From contig JAQQWL010000011.1 of NCBI GenBank assembly GCA_038363925.1, positions 3,472,001 to 3,536,000 on the forward strand: a stretch of DNA of 64,000 bases, read 5' to 3'. The notes beneath the pieces are model-generated. The model was not told the origin of the DNA. It was given only the letters and a program-made list of their open reading frames with translations, and searched no databases. Position 1 is the stretch's first letter. Each line of letters begins with the position of its first letter. Both the position numbers and the translations under genes were made by a program. Positions 22,254-35,800 of this stretch are shown here, in pieces. The DNA comes from Apiospora phragmitis. Lineage: Eukaryota; Ascomycota; Sordariomycetes; Amphisphaeriales; Apiosporaceae.

Positions 22254-23461
22254 GATACGCTCGACTCCATATATCGCACGGTGTCTTCCATCTTTGAATG
22301 GAAGCCCGAGTATTGCCGTGCAAGCGGTTATGCTCAATGCGCCAGGACGAGAAAAGAAAATGCCATGCATACGCTCAGATGAGCTAGGTCTCATGATAGA
22401 ACAGGATGGAAATGCACTCCAACGGGGCCATCCATTTCCATCCAATAACAACATTGAAGGGAAGGCAGTCTGGTTAGTGTCGTCTCCCTAGCGACGCGCT
22501 TGATACTGGGAGTTTTTCCCGACTTCGTAGTGTTAGGACAACGTCCGTACCTACCCAAGAACGAGCACAGTTATGTGCTCCCGTTATTATAGAGTTGCCA
22601 GTGTTGCTGATTGCCACAGAATGATTGGTGCGCAAGCTCACAAGGGGATATTTTGACACCGTCAGCCACGAATCAATGAGTTCACTCTCACGGTGCCTCG
22701 TATCTTTGTACGCAATGTGAGAAACGATCTAGAATGGTTGAATGAGGTCCAGCCTGAGGGTCTGCCAGCCGCAGTTTGAAACCATTCATCGCCTACATTT
22801 CGGTCAGCTGTGATGTAGGAATAGCCTGCGAAGGTGACAGGATTCCGGCTCGTGCTCTTCAAGCCAAACCACACACTACATCCCTACATGCGATATGCTT
22901 GTTATACGCATGGTTTTTTAGGAAGGGTAGTCTATCCTTTTCACCCATTTCGAAATCAGTTCTGCTCTATCTTTATTCTTATAAATATTAAATAGGGTTC
23001 TAACAGCTAGCTTAACGGTAATCAAATCAACTTGAGTATGAAAGGACCTGAATTATGTGCATTTTATTTTGAGGAGCACGAGCCGGATGTGTGATATGAT
23101 CATGTAGAGCTGGCGTGTGTCAATGTCGTGCAGCTACTGCTTATCAATGATTTATTCCCCCCCCAAGTACGATACGACTGGGTATCGACCGGCACAGCGG
23201 CACGTCTTCTCACTGCTCTGGTGGCATATCGTATGTGGACATATCGTTCGTTGGACCTATTTTAACAGGGATGCTAAGATTGCCCACAACAGCAGTCATC
23301 GTGCTGTGCCCCCTTGGCGCACCAGGGAGCCATACAAAGCGATATATTATTGGTCGCTGTCAGCGTACTGGATAATTGAAAAGGAAATTCATATGAGCCA
23401 TGAATGGCATATATCTCCTTCTTGTTACTTTTTGGTATCCTTAGAGACGGAAACCCATCAG
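22254..23461. other. Intergenic stretch
   Basis: Between RPB7 and the four-pass membrane protein. AT content rises around 22960-23060. It contains a run of 8 C near 23157. No gene is recognised; an open frame from 23117 reads into the next gene but has no support before the Met at 23462. Confidence 0.45.
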
Positions 23462-24567
23462 ATGCCGAGTTCGGTAGAAGATGATGTATGCCCGCCTCAC
23501 GGCGCCGAGGACGCCGGGGCCAGGCCCGACGAACAACTGCATTTCACCAGAGACGAAAGGATCACCATAAACAGACGGCTTCTCGCCGGCGTGGCAACCC
23601 TCCAAGCCTTGGCTATATCACTGTTGATCGCCATCAACGTCGGTGGTTCCAGGGGACCCAATGGCTTAGTATTGGCCGAGGACACTTTCATCCTCACTGT
23701 ACGTTTACTCTACGCTGCGTCTGCCAGCTAGGCATGTGGTAGAGAGAAGCACTGACAGACTTTATAGTGGAGTAGTTGGTATATTGTAGAATCGCCAGAC
23801 AAGACCATGAATCTACTGTACACGTTTTATTTTTAGCTCAACTCACTCTGTGTGCGCCATGTCAATGGGGCCAACTGCCTCTATCATAAGACTGGTCACT
23901 CTTTCGATGACGCCCTCGTTGATAAGGCGCTGCATAATCATTTCAACGAGACATATCAAGTCGATCTCGATGCTGGGGCTTTCGAGCTTGCGTCTGGGGC
24001 AGGGATGAGCCGCAAGGGCACCACGCTTGGCCCCTTTGTCCTCCTGCTTGTCGGCATGGGCATCGGCCTGGGCTCCTGGGTTCTCGTTCTTGTGAACGAG
24101 CGAGCTCAACTGGCAGGCCTGCAAAAAGGGAATGCGCATCAGCGGCGTTGTGACGCAGATGTTGTCGGGCGTGGTCCTTTGGGTCGCAGCTGTGATGCTG
24201 CGAGCCGATGCCGGAAACGCCTACAAGGCCTTGGAAGAGGCCAAGCTCAAAACTGAGGGGACAGGCTGGGGTTTGTTCGCCGCCGTCTTCTGTGCAGCCC
24301 TTGCACAAATTCTGGCCGGAGTCATACAGTGGCCCTGGGCCTATATGCGGCCCTCACTAGATGAAACCGACCAGGGAAACGAGGAGATGGAAAGGTTGCC
24401 GATGAATGATGATCCGCTTGCGAGTACTCAAGACGTAAGTCTCATAATCCGTGTCCCCCCTCCCCCTGGACACCTGAGCAACTAAACAAGTATGATGTGC
24501 AGTTGACCAGATGGGCCAACCACCCAGTATGAATCCCGACTACAACGGAGACTCACTCGAGTTGTAA
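23462..24567 (+). CDS. Four-pass membrane protein, possibly Sur7/claudin-like
   Basis: Exons are 23462-23698, 23837-24434 and 24511-24567, for 296 residues. Hydrophobic segments lie at about 40-60, 143-166, 179-200 and 222-245. The roughly 80-residue loop between the first two contains two cysteines (LCVRHVNGANC) and a NET glycosylation site. This topology, with a large Cys-bearing first loop, resembles the Sur7/PalI and claudin-like families of fungal plasma membranes, but the similarity is architectural only. Exon 2 is one base too long: with four A instead of five at 24123-24127, the frame passes smoothly from VNERAQLAGLQKG to MRISGVVTQMLSG and both flanking introns are phase 0. The C-terminal tail is acidic and ends MNPDYNGDSLEL. 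The start at MPSSVE is the nearest ATG upstream of the conserved-looking part. Confidence 0.68.
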
Positions 24568-27500
24568 GATATGAGCAGACCTCGTTCCCATGACATCTAC
24601 AGCCCTGAAACCACCACCATCCACCGAGGGAACTAGCGGAATATGGAGGGTGGGCGCAAGTTCATTTGACAAGAGCACCGCTTCTGAATAGGAGACGTCA
24701 AGTATGAGATGGGTAGCACAACATGTATAGCTCTTGAGAATCTATCTTTGGGACAATAGGTGATGCACGATGACGCATATAACAACACTCCAGTGTGAGC
24801 AAGATATGGCCGCTACTGTAGTATTGCATTTTGCTACTGGTGCCTATTTAGATCAGAGGACTAGACTATATGTTCTTCTGCCCCATTGATAGGATGCTTT
24901 CGCAATTTTCATTGCATATGACTGTTGCTCCAGGTACTGCCAAGAACCCCACGGAATCTCTGATATAACAGAAGTGAAGGGAGAAAGTACATGTAGAGAT
25001 AGACTTGCGGCCGGCAACTCAACGTGCTGGTTTCTGATTGTCGAGTACTAATTGTACCCGAATACCACCTGGATAGAGGCCTAGCATTGGAAGATGGCTG
25101 GCCAGTCTTTGGTGGATGAGTAATCTACATAGCTGGCCGTTGTTTCGGGATCGAGCATCGAGCCGATTGCCACTCTATCCCTACGGCGAGCATCACACCG
25201 TACATCATCAGACCTATTTGCATGCCTACACACATACCTATATTGATACATCCGAGCGAGTATGTTGGTTTTCCTGCCCCCCCCCACAAGCCTTTCTCTC
25301 CCTTTTCGGCACCGAGTTTGATGTTTGCCACCTTCATGCTTTCAAGGAGGTAGGTGTGTAGGTGAGTAGGTGAGAGCGCTGTAGGTAGGCACTGGAACCT
25401 AAGTAAGTATGTACCTAGGTTACCTTATCTTACCTTACCTTAGCACCTTCCGAAGTCATGGATGTTCAGATCAGAAGATTCCATCATCGACGGACCCAAC
25501 AGGCCAACAGCGTGAATTCCAAACGCCATCGACACATTGAGCTTCTAGCCTCCAAAGCCAATGTCCCAATGTTACTCGGCAATCACAGCACACCCTCCAT
25601 TCCAATGCACACTCCCGGTGTACTGGCTAATAACTGATTGACATGTCGGACTCATGCTTTGCACACCGAGGTCACTTTACGCGCGGCACAGCTTCTTCAT
25701 TGACTATCAGTCGCGGGCCGCACCGTCGGATCCTTCTTCCCAAAAAGTTGTGCTATGATTGAAACCTTGAGATGGGCTTCAAACAAGAGAGAGGTGCTTC
25801 CTTTCTCCAGCCAGTATTATCACAGCCAGAATCCGAGAACATCGCAGTACCATGTTGCTAAAAGAGGCGTGGATCTAGACCTCAAGTTGTTTGTAGTGGT
25901 CTGGTCGTCCGCAGATCTGGCTACGATCCGTCTATGTGGACACAAGTCGGCTGCATGCTGATCAAGTCACCTGGTCATATCCCGAGCTCTCGTTCTCTCG
26001 ACATCGGTTAGCCCTGCTCATCTGCAACGTGCTTGTCGGCAGCATAGCTATGCCATCCCAGAAACTGTCTAAGCCAGCTGGGAACCAGGACGAGCATTGT
26101 CACGCTGCATCGTGCAGGACAACAGACCGAAAACTCACCCCTGCTACCCCAATATACCCTGTTGCCACGCACCACTCTCACCTGGAGCTTGACCTTTGAC
26201 CTGGAGCCCCGGCAACGTCATGGTAGCCAATGACTATGCAAGTGACGAGACGGGTAAGAAGGACGCATATCGTGCAAGTCTAGTTTGGCTGCCGAACGGA
26301 TCCAGCACCCCCAAGGTTGTCTACTTACGAACCCCCAGTTCTGACAGAGAAAGGTTTGCAAAGACAATCCTCAGCCATGGCCCCCTAAAGTACGCGGGTC
26401 ACGGGAAGCCGATAATAAGGACCTGGCCATCTCCCGAGGCCGCAGGAGGACGGCCGTATTCGGGACCAGCAGCCCTTCTCCAGGGTAGAGCCTGTAGACG
26501 AGCGCTTGTGACTAGGGTGCTCAGGGGCGCTCAAAATACAATCAAAGCTCGGCGAGAGACAAAGCCAACAACCAACTGTATTGGCAGACCCCTTGCGGTT
26601 TGCAAGGGTGATCATTGGTCCTCTTAAGCGCCGTCGGAGTACTAAGGCGCATTCAACCTCTCCACCGTGCCGTGCCGTAAGACGGCGTGCTCCCCGATCC
26701 ATGTTGAGCGATTTGCTCTTGCCCGAAAATGACACAACGGGCAATTACCCGGTAATTACGGCTCTGGGCAAACTAATGGTTACAGGTAGCTCTGTGTACA
26801 CAAGGTGAGTTGCTTATGACGCAAGTCAACGCTGCGGTGGATCTACTGGCTGAGTCCCATCGAATACAACCCATCCCGTTGGTAACCAATAGCATCGCGA
26901 GTATAGCACCCATATCGAAGGCCTCCAGACAGACACTCCCTCAACTTCCACCTTCTGATACTCAGTGCTCATATGCGGGGAGTGTCACTTGACCTAGCTC
27001 TAGGACTCCAGCTAACCCATTCTGCAGGGCACTGTACATTTGTTTGGCCCTGCCGCTAAAAACCTCGATTTTGACACCGATGAACGCCCAACAAGTACTA
27101 GCCAGCTTCCAGAAGGCAAATCTGGCCGTAGTGGATGAATCGAATTGGTCTCTAAGAAACCCACCAACCAAGCCGCGATGAAGCGAAATAACAACATACC
27201 TGAAGCTCGCAGTGTGTATTAACTGGACTTCGGCCCGCCGACTGGCAGGTCCACCGTCTACTAGGCAACTGCCCTTACTGTACCAATAGACGCCCGGCGA
27301 CAGGGGTTGCAGTCTAGTTCTGTCATGTTGGTTTAGCATCCGCGCCTTCTTTCGCGGCAGAGGAGGCCTTACCCCGGGTCTATCGCGTCTAAGCAAAGAC
27401 AAGTGGAAGAAAGGGGCAAACCCAACAAGACGAGCCTAGGATGGGAGTATCGCAAGTCTCGCCACGATTCGCACATCTTAGCCCCCACAAGGACATGATT

Positions 27501-28756
27501 GCATTATACTAGCGGTCTAGCAAAGTACACCACCGAATTGTCCAACAACCAACCTGGATGAAGTCTGAAAATCTCGATTGGGCACGGCCCATAAGAGCAG
27601 CAGTTAACGAAAGCCCATCATGGAATTGCCAGGCGTGCCGATCAAATAGCTGGCTGTTGCTTCCGCTCCGCAACCCTTAGGCACTTTCTGCCCGTATGTA
27701 GCCTCTTACCCGACGACGATGGAAGGACGCAGACTAGTCACCCATTGGTCATGTGCATGTAATTCGACGCAGTGCCTACATGGTTCCACCTGCGTGTTAT
27801 GACTTGCTGCCCTCCCTTTTCTTCTTGGGTTGCAGAATGAGAGTGCCCACTCACGCTGAAGGTTCCTCCCGTAAGTATATCCCGTCGAGTAGAGTATCGA
27901 AGAAGGCAGATAACGGTGTTGGTTGATGTAATGTCCATCCGGGCTTTCTCTGTTGTGTGTCTGATACCGTAGTGGCCTTGAGATGTGTATATATAGGCTT
28001 GGGGTGAGGCCGACAGTGCAGAGCTCGCATTATCTCTCTTCCCCTGACATCTCCAATATCGGTGGGAAATCCCAAGATAATAATATTGCCTGTAAGTTTA
28101 CCCTCCCCTTTATTACTTTTCAGTGTTCGAGACAACCTCCCAGTTGTACAGAAGTGACACCCACTCCCTACTGCCCGCGCCCCTATACTTCATCTGGCGG
28201 TATAAGACCAGACTCAAGTACAAGATTCATTTGACCGCTGCGGTCAGTGATATCCGAGCACAACTTCTTCAAAAGACAAGGCGCTTTAGTCTTGGTCCCC
28301 GCGCTGATAACCCCCTTTGACGTAGCTTGCTACTTTCCTCCAATTTGCGAGACTATACAAAGTCTCGCTCAACTACGCTAGGATTCGGTACACCGACTTG
28401 TCGGCCGCCAAATCCTCTTCTGACCCCAAGCACTATCCTACCAGCAAAACTTAGAATCAGCTCACGAGGTCTTTTCTGATATTTCCAGTGTTACATAAGC
28501 TGTTCGTATACTTTGGCTGGAGGCCCAGAACCGCCACCACAAACATCGGTAGGTACATACTCGAATATCTGTCGAGCTAATCACTCGTGAGCCATATGCT
28601 GATTATGACAAAAGCAGCAACAACACGAGCCAATTCTGTCCATCTTCAGACCTCTTTATTTCCCAGCTATAGACATAACAGCCTCGTGGCTATCTGCCGA
28701 CGCCGAACCGAGGCCATTTCCTAGTCTGCTCTTATCAGTACACTAGCTTCGCCGCC
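24568..28756. other. Gene-free stretch of 4.2 kb
   Basis: No recognisable gene. Low-complexity sequence at 25335-25445 mixes TAGGTA, TACCTA and CTTACCTTA units. The longest open frames (26196-26627 plus, 26962-27402 minus) lack domain-like composition; they could be remnants of old mobile DNA, but I cannot show this. The last few hundred bases are the probable promoter of the radical SAM gene. Confidence 0.45.
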
Positions 28757-30586
28757 ATGATGAGACGAGTCGATCGTATCCAGCAGTCGTTGTCTGGAAC
28801 TCTGACCGCCAGACGGCTAGCCTCCAGAGCTCTCATGCTACCTCACAGCCCCGCGGTGTCTAGGGCCCAGTACAGTCAAGCAGTCGCCGTGGCAGCACCG
28901 GTGCCTGAGGAGCCCTCCCCACCTTCGAGTGGGGTAGACGAGTTCTGGCGAAAAGTGCCCATGTGGGAAGATGTATCAATGGAGGAGTTCATCTCATGGC
29001 GTTGGACTGTTCGTCAGCATGCTGCCCTGTACTTGTGTTACTTAACTGACAACGACATTAGACGAAGAACTTTGTGGAGCATCATAGCCGCTCAGCACCG
29101 GAAAAGCTCAAGGGGATTCTTGCGGGCGTGCTTCCTGACCATGTGCCCTTCACCAGCAATGCATCACTTGTACAGAGTCGGGAAGAGTTCATCGAGGACA
29201 TCTTCGGCGGTATAGAAGAGTCTTCAATGTCAATTCGTATAACGTGCGTTGACATGCCTCAGGCCACCGAGCCCCTTATATGGTCTCCCATGGATATAAG
29301 CTGACATATACAAGGCCGCATGTCTTTAGCCGTATTAACTGGCAAGACCCTCGACACGACCCTATCTTCCAGCAATTCATCCCACTCAAGTCCCTGATGC
29401 AGCCTGATCACCCTAGGAGTAAACATGACTCTCTACATGAGAGCCATGACTCGCCTGTTAGTGGCCTTGTACATCGCTATCCAGACAAGGCACTGTTCCT
29501 CCGTGAGTTTATCTCCAACCCCCTGCATTAGCTTTACGATCTCCCTTGCAGTATCTCGGCTGACAAGAACGAACGATGGTAGCAATCTCTGTTTGTCCTA
29601 CCTACTGCCAATTCTGTACGCGAGCATACCAGGTAGGAGCCGACACCAGCGAGGTATCGAAGCAGCAGATGAAGCCGACCCTGAAGAGATGGGAGGCAGC
29701 ATTCAAGTATATCGAGGACACTCCGCAGATCACCGACATTGTTGTGTCAGGAGGCGACGCTTACTACCTGTCCCCGGAACAGCTGGCGTATATCGGCGAA
29801 CGCTTGATCAAGATTCCCAACGTCAAGAAATTCCGGATTGCGTCTAAGGGTCTAGGCGTGGCGCCGAACCGCATTCTGGACCCGAACGACCAGTGGTCCG
29901 ACGCGCTCCTCTGGATACACCGGCTGGCCCTCAAAGCGGGCAAGCGGGCGGCGCTGCACACCCATATCAACCACCCCGATGAGATATCGTGGATGACAGA
30001 ACAGGCCTGCCGGAAGCTGATTGAAGGCGGGTTGACCGTTCGCAACCAGTCGGTTCTGCTCCGTGGGATCAACGACAATGTTGAAACCATATCGAAGCTC
30101 ATCCGGGCGCTCGCGGAGGATCTGCGGATTAGTCCGGTAAGCCTACTACCACTATTACTGCTCATTGCCATGCTTGAGTCTGGCTAACATGTGAGAAACC
30201 TACCTACCATCTAGTATTACGTCTACCAATGCGACATGGTGCGCAAGGTTGAGCACCTTCGCACACCGCTCCAGGCCATCATGGACATCGAGGCCAAGAT
30301 CCGCGGCTCCATTGCGGGCTTCGACATGCCTCAGTTTATTGTCGATCTCCCCCAGGGCGGCGGCAAGCGGCTCGCGGGAAACTACCTCTCGTACGACCGG
30401 GACACGGGCGTGTCCCGATTCATGGCGCCGGCTGTTAGCGGCGACGGGACAAAAGACAGCAAGGTCTATGAGTACTACGACCCTCTGCCCCTGAAAGCTC
30501 AGATGGACCTACTCTCCGATCGCTTGGAGGTACCGACTAGCTGCTTATCAACCCTTGTTTCTGTGGCGGAGGTTTTACGAAGCTGA
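28757..30586 (+). CDS. Lysine 2,3-aminomutase-like radical SAM enzyme, probably mitochondrial
   Basis: KamA-type enzymes use a [4Fe-4S] cluster, S-adenosylmethionine and PLP to convert L-lysine to beta-lysine. Exons are 28757-29008, 29062-29243, 29315-29502, 29568-30136 and 30215-30586, for about 520 residues. The radical SAM motif is CPTYCQFC (Cys217, 221, 224). The Gly-rich GG motif is VVSGGDAYYL. LHTHINHPDE and LLRGINDN are typical of the barrel. LPQGGGK (Lys448) matches the PLP-lysine PGGGGK motif of the family. The first 40 residues are Arg/Ser/Ala-rich without acidic clusters apart from Asp6, suggesting a mitochondrial presequence. The frame is intact. The last exon may instead splice at GTACCG (30529) to an acceptor near 30590, changing the C-terminus. 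Substrate specificity is inferred; a related aminomutase is possible. Confidence 0.88.
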
Positions 30587-32839
30587 CAGGTAGCCTTCAC
30601 GCGCATATCTCGTGTACTTCATGGCCTACCCTCCCGTGCTAGGAATGGATGGAAGTAGGGGGAAAAGGCTTACGGAGTCGATGAAATTACAGATCCATGT
30701 TCTTCCCGAAGCCATATCTCGGGCAAGCGAGCCAAGGCCTGGGGTTGGTTCTGGGATGACCTGGCTTAATCTGTGCTATTATTGCACACGGCGTAATCGA
30801 GAGGGAGACAATGGGTATTCCCTAACGCAATTTCACGAGAGCTGGGGTCGAAGCCGTGATAGAGACAGTCGGACACATTTTGGTTTCCCGATTCCTGGAG
30901 GATAAAAGGTATATTGTTGATCTATTCTCCCCCTTCGCGTCCTGGAAATGTCTCTTGGGGGGTTTTCTTTTTGTTCTTGGCCTATTCCCTCGCTTCCTAT
31001 ACGCTGCTATTATTATTCTTGTATGTTATTTCGGATGCAATGTTAGTCGATGAATCAGCAAGCTTGTAGCCTATTGGTTGTCACCGTTTCCCTTTCTGGG
31101 GCTGGACGTTGCTTAAGTTGGCGCGCCAGTTGCAAGGGGGCTTACGTAGAATTATGGAGAGCGTCAGCGGCGACGGAATAGTTGACGCCCATTCTAGATA
31201 CTTCACAGCTTGGGGCGGGGTATGTATCCATTTGGGCGTGTGACTCCGGAGCCGGCTCTGCATGAAGGAGGCAAATGAATGCGTGATGCCCATGACGGCT
31301 TAGAAAGCAGGCAGCACGTTGCCAGACGGGCAGATCTGCGAGTTTGCTGGTTCTTCTCCAACTTCTGGAGAAACAGAAACGTGCGATGCGCACGCTCGGC
31401 TGGGACGGTCGAAACGCATTGGTTAGGCTGAGAGTGGCCGACTGGATCTCTTTGTCTTCTGCTGAGGGGACGACAGGCACGGAACCAACAAACAGCTCCA
31501 CGTCAGAAAATAGCGTGACAGGCACAGGTCTTGAGAGGTAAGCCGAGAAGCTCGAGTGGGAACGAGTGCCGATCGCTGCCTCTTCGGTCGCCATCACAAC
31601 CATCCTGGACAGCCCAAAAGGGAAAGGGAGCGTTGAGCCTAGACCCATGGGGGGAATAGAGCAGAAAGGGGGCAGCCTATTAGCGCTGGCGTTACAGGCA
31701 GCACGCAGATTTGCCCTGGGGCTTACTGGGCCCTGTACCTGGCCTGACCCTATTCGTACGGCACCTGTTCGTCCCAATTCTTGTTGTCCACTCACTGCCC
31801 GCCGCCCTCCAGCCAATCAGTCGGGTCCAATCCATGGAGAGACATGCCATTAAACGCATGCTTCTGAGTGGCATGTAGGCTCAATCAAGCAATTTACTCA
31901 ATCGTACCAATCCGCGGCGTTTGCTGGCTTTCCCTTGCTCAAGTCATATCGCCAGCCGGCCTGGAACGCCGGCGACGGGCGACGGGCGACGGGCGACGGG
32001 CGACGGGCGACGGGCGACGGGCGACGGGCGACGGGCGACGGGCGACGGGCGACGGGCGACGGGCGACGGGCGACGGGGGTGGATGGGGACGTGGCACGAA
32101 CACCCTTCTCGAACTTCTGAACCTTGCGCTCGCAATATTGAGCAACAGCACGGTCGGACTGGGGCCCCGGTCAGGCAAGGATCACGGTTCGGCCAATAGA
32201 CGTAGCTTCGGGTCCCTAGGTTAGGTGATGGGCAATACTAACGTAGCAGCTATGTAGCGAGATAGGCTCGGCAAAGCTCAAGCTAGCTTCTAGGTAGGTC
32301 GCTGGCCGTCGTATGCGAGGTAATAAACGGAGGTTAACACACCCATACATCATTTCATCATACATTCATACATGTTGCCGTGCCGTGTAAGGCAAGAGAG
32401 TTGAGTTGATCTTACAGACGCCACCACCACTTACTGAGTGAGAGTGAGGAATTCTGCAGGAACCTTGGCAATCTTACCTCGAGCTTGCCGTCGCCCAATG
32501 GAGCAAATGACATTCATTATTGGCTAATGTTGTCACCTCCATAACTTGAGCGAGAGAACACCCGACGACGGACCTGCATCCATCCATACTTACATGCCTA
32601 CTACTTGCAAGCACGCACGCCAACCTTGCTGCTTGCCAGGTCATCTTCTTTCCTATTCCACCTTTTCTCTCGATTACTTCACTTTGTTCTCTTTTTTTCT
32701 TTTTCTTTTTCCTGTCCCTTTCCCAAGCACCTTGTTTTGGTTTGCTGCTTTGCCTGCTTTTCCCTCCCAGTTTGTTACACAAGCCCTGGCTCGATTATTA
32801 AGTTGTAAACCCTACGACAGCGCACGTCCGAGAGCTGCC
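30587..32839. other. Intergenic stretch with a minisatellite
   Basis: Between the radical SAM gene and the Ser/Arg-rich gene. It holds the 15-copy 7-bp repeat at 31973-32077. From about 32640 a strongly pyrimidine-rich leader (ctttttttctttttc) precedes the ATG at 32840. A 224-codon minus-strand open frame at 31142-31816 is not protein-like. Confidence 0.5.
31973..32077. repeat. Minisatellite: 15 exact copies of CGACGGG
   Basis: The 105-bp block is 15 identical copies of a 7-bp unit with no mismatch. The unit contains no stop codon on either strand, so all six frames stay open across it and several spurious frames arise. It lies in non-coding DNA. Confidence 0.95.
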
Positions 32840-35800
32840 ATGGCTCCGTCATCCAATGTCAAAGGGGTCTTGCAGGTGTTCCCCCACGCGACGAGCCTCG
32901 ATACCACGGCCGATTATCATTCAACACTGCTCAACCAGGCACAGGCACAGGCAGCACGGACGCGAGATGCAGACCAGTCCTGCCCTTGGGCGGCGGCCGA
33001 CAACAGTAACAGCACCAGCACACGGCCGTGGACGGCAAAGAGACCCGGCAGCAGCAGGTCGATGAAATCCTTCAAGAAAAGCACCACGCGCAGAAGCCAG
33101 GAGGAAACAACGCCCTGCCCTCCTCATGCTGATTCCATACAGCCAATTGGGACCTACACCGAGATATCAAGCCAGGAACTCGAGGTATTCAAAGCGTTGC
33201 CGACAACTATCAGGCGCAAGGTTAGTGGCTCTTTCCCCACTCTTCTGCTCCCTTCCAGCTTCTCCCACCTGAATTTCGATCGCCGCCTCTTTTTATTTAT
33301 TTATTCTCCTAGTTGCTCCATTCCTCAGACCCTGCCCAATTCACGCCCAAGCCCTTTGGCATTCATTCATTCCTTCTCCATTCTGGTGGCCAAGAATGAT
33401 GGCGTAGAAAAGCAGCGGTTGTGTTTTTATACATACCTACCTGCATACACTTGGCTCTGGGCCACGCTACCCAAAAACTACGGCCTACCTAACGGACTAC
33501 TACTACTACTACTACTTCGTACTTAATCCTACCTACCGGCACTACTACGCATGCAGTAGTGTGTACATACGTGCTTGTCCTGTACCTAAGAAGATACCTT
33601 GGGTACGTAACTCGCAGGTTTGATTGAGTCGAAGCAGTACGCACGTCGGGTAGGGTAGGGTAGGTAGTAGTCTAGTGTGCGATCATTCCATGCCGGCCAG
33701 CAAACGCCAGCAATGAGCTCTATCTCTGAAACGACAGCTTCGCCTTCGTCTGCGTCTGCGCGCAGGATGGGGCTTCTTTCCTCTCTGCCGTCTCTTGCCA
33801 AGCGCCGGCCGACTCAAGGATATGCTTCCTACCCAGGTGCGGTGCTACCATGATCTTTATCCCACTTATGCCACCACCACCCAGCGCTCCATGCAAGGAC
33901 ATGCAGTACTGATGTGGTAGTGGTGTGTGGTATGTGCTATGATATGTGCTAGGGGTGGGAAGTAGCGGTAGCGGTGCGTGACGATCAAGTCTGGTCCATG
34001 CGAGCATTATTAGTGCTGCCGCCGATAGTCCAGTGGTAGTTGGTGGTAGCAGTACCCCGTATCCTGCCAACTTGCCTACATACACACTATGGGTTGAACG
34101 CTTTGGGCATCGCGAAGTGCGAATTTGCCTGTCCCCTAGGCTCCCCAGTATCTCCCGATCAATGAACGGATTGGGCCAAATGGACGTCTGTCTTATCATA
34201 TCGCCTTGTACCTGAAGTACTTGGACCTCCAGGGCCCTAATGCAAGGTCCCACGCTATGCTGGCGTCTCAGTATTCATCCCATCCCATTCCATCCCATTC
34301 ATCATTGATGGATAGACTGCACCAGCTGCACCTTTCTCTCTACATGTACATTACATGCCTACTCCCTCTCTTTCCCTCTGTCACGCTAGCCCTTGACTTG
34401 ACTTGCTTCTTCTCTCTCTTTCGTATCTGAAACTGTTGCATTCTTCCCGTCTGTACTGTTTATTTATAAACTGCGCCCAAAGCAACTGCTCTTTTTTGTT
34501 TTGCCTACTTCAGCTGCTGCCCGTCCCGCTCCTCGCATCATCGGCTAAAACTTGCTTCTCATTAGTACTTCCTCGACGTCTGAGCAGCTACAACTAGTGC
34601 AGTCGACGTCGGGTCTGCACAGCAACAGCAGCGCCAACAACAACACGACTACGCGCAACGTTGCCGAGCTGTTGTTGTTGTTGAATGAAAAGGCCCAAAC
34701 CGATCCAACTGGTCGCGCTGTTGGCAGACAGGTTTATAGTCGGCCAAGCCCGTTGTATCAGACCGCTACTAATGCAGCTTCGGTGGATCGCTTGCCGCTG
34801 AACCATTCTTCCCGGTCTCGACAAGATAGCCTTACGAGAAGAGGAGCAAGTGGCATTGGCCAGAAAATTACGGCAGAGTGTCATCCTTGACGCCGCCGAC
34901 GAAGCCCTGTGCAAGGCTGGTCACCGCCAAGTGAGGCGCTTGAGCCCGCCGGTCGAGACTCCCACCCTGTCATCCGGCCGCCCCAGCATGGATTCCCGTG
35001 CTAGTAACTTGCAAGACCCTCCGGCTCATCACGCAACTGCTCGAGACTCGTTCTACGACAGCTTTCGGTGGCTTGAGGAAGACGAGGATCTGGATTTGAG
35101 TCTCCATATCGACGACTACCACGCCAACCACCGGGAGCCAATGCCTGCACCTGCCAAAGAGCGCCGGCCTTCCTTTCGCCGTCGCATGTCCATCGGCAAG
35201 ATGCCCTTTGGAAAGTCACCTGGCTCGTTGAGCCGGCCGAGCACGAGGGATATGTTCCGGGCACCGACCTTGGCGATTGCACCTGCCGACCCCCAGAATC
35301 AACATGGCCGAAGAAAGTCGCGGGCACTGTCTCTCATAACACCGAGGCACACCTCTCATGTGTCGAATGTGTCGACCGCTTCTATCGACTCTTCTCCGGC
35401 GCATTACCAGGATCCCGAGGCTCGACTGAAGCTACGGGCGTATTTGTCGACGCCTCAGAAGTTTGACGAAGCTGTCCAGTTTGGGTTCCCCTCCAATGAT
35501 GTTGGCGCGCCCAGGTCGTGCCCGGAATCTCAGCAACCGAACAAAGGCGATTTGCGGCGGAAGGCGTCGGACGATTCGGAAAAGCTCAAGACGTTCCTTT
35601 CAGATGAACGCTCCTCCATATACAGTGACGATCAGTCTGTTGCAGGCCCGGACACGCCCATGACGCCTAATTCCCCGGAGAAGGAGAAACAAGCTGCGAA
35701 GAACGCATGTTCCCGCCTCGAACCCCCGCCGACGAGGGACTCGGAGAGCTCGATGCGAGACCCATCGGTTTCGCGCGAGATGACGTTGCGGATGACGCTT

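Noticed and set aside
26196..27402. Open frames of 143 (plus) and 146 (minus) codons as possible genes or transposase remnants
   Set aside because: No recognisable motif, no splice pattern that extends them, and no terminal repeats found.
31142..31816. 224-codon minus-strand open frame
   Set aside because: No domain-like segments, no typical start context, and no continuity with neighbouring exons; it looks like a chance opening in GC-rich DNA.
31973..32077. Possible CRISPR-like array
   Set aside because: The units are contiguous with no spacers, so it is a minisatellite; the window is also clearly eukaryotic.
31868..32224. Several overlapping open frames with Gly-Asp-Gly-Arg-Arg-Ala repeats
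   Set aside because: They are produced by the 7-bp minisatellite, which has no stop codon in any frame.
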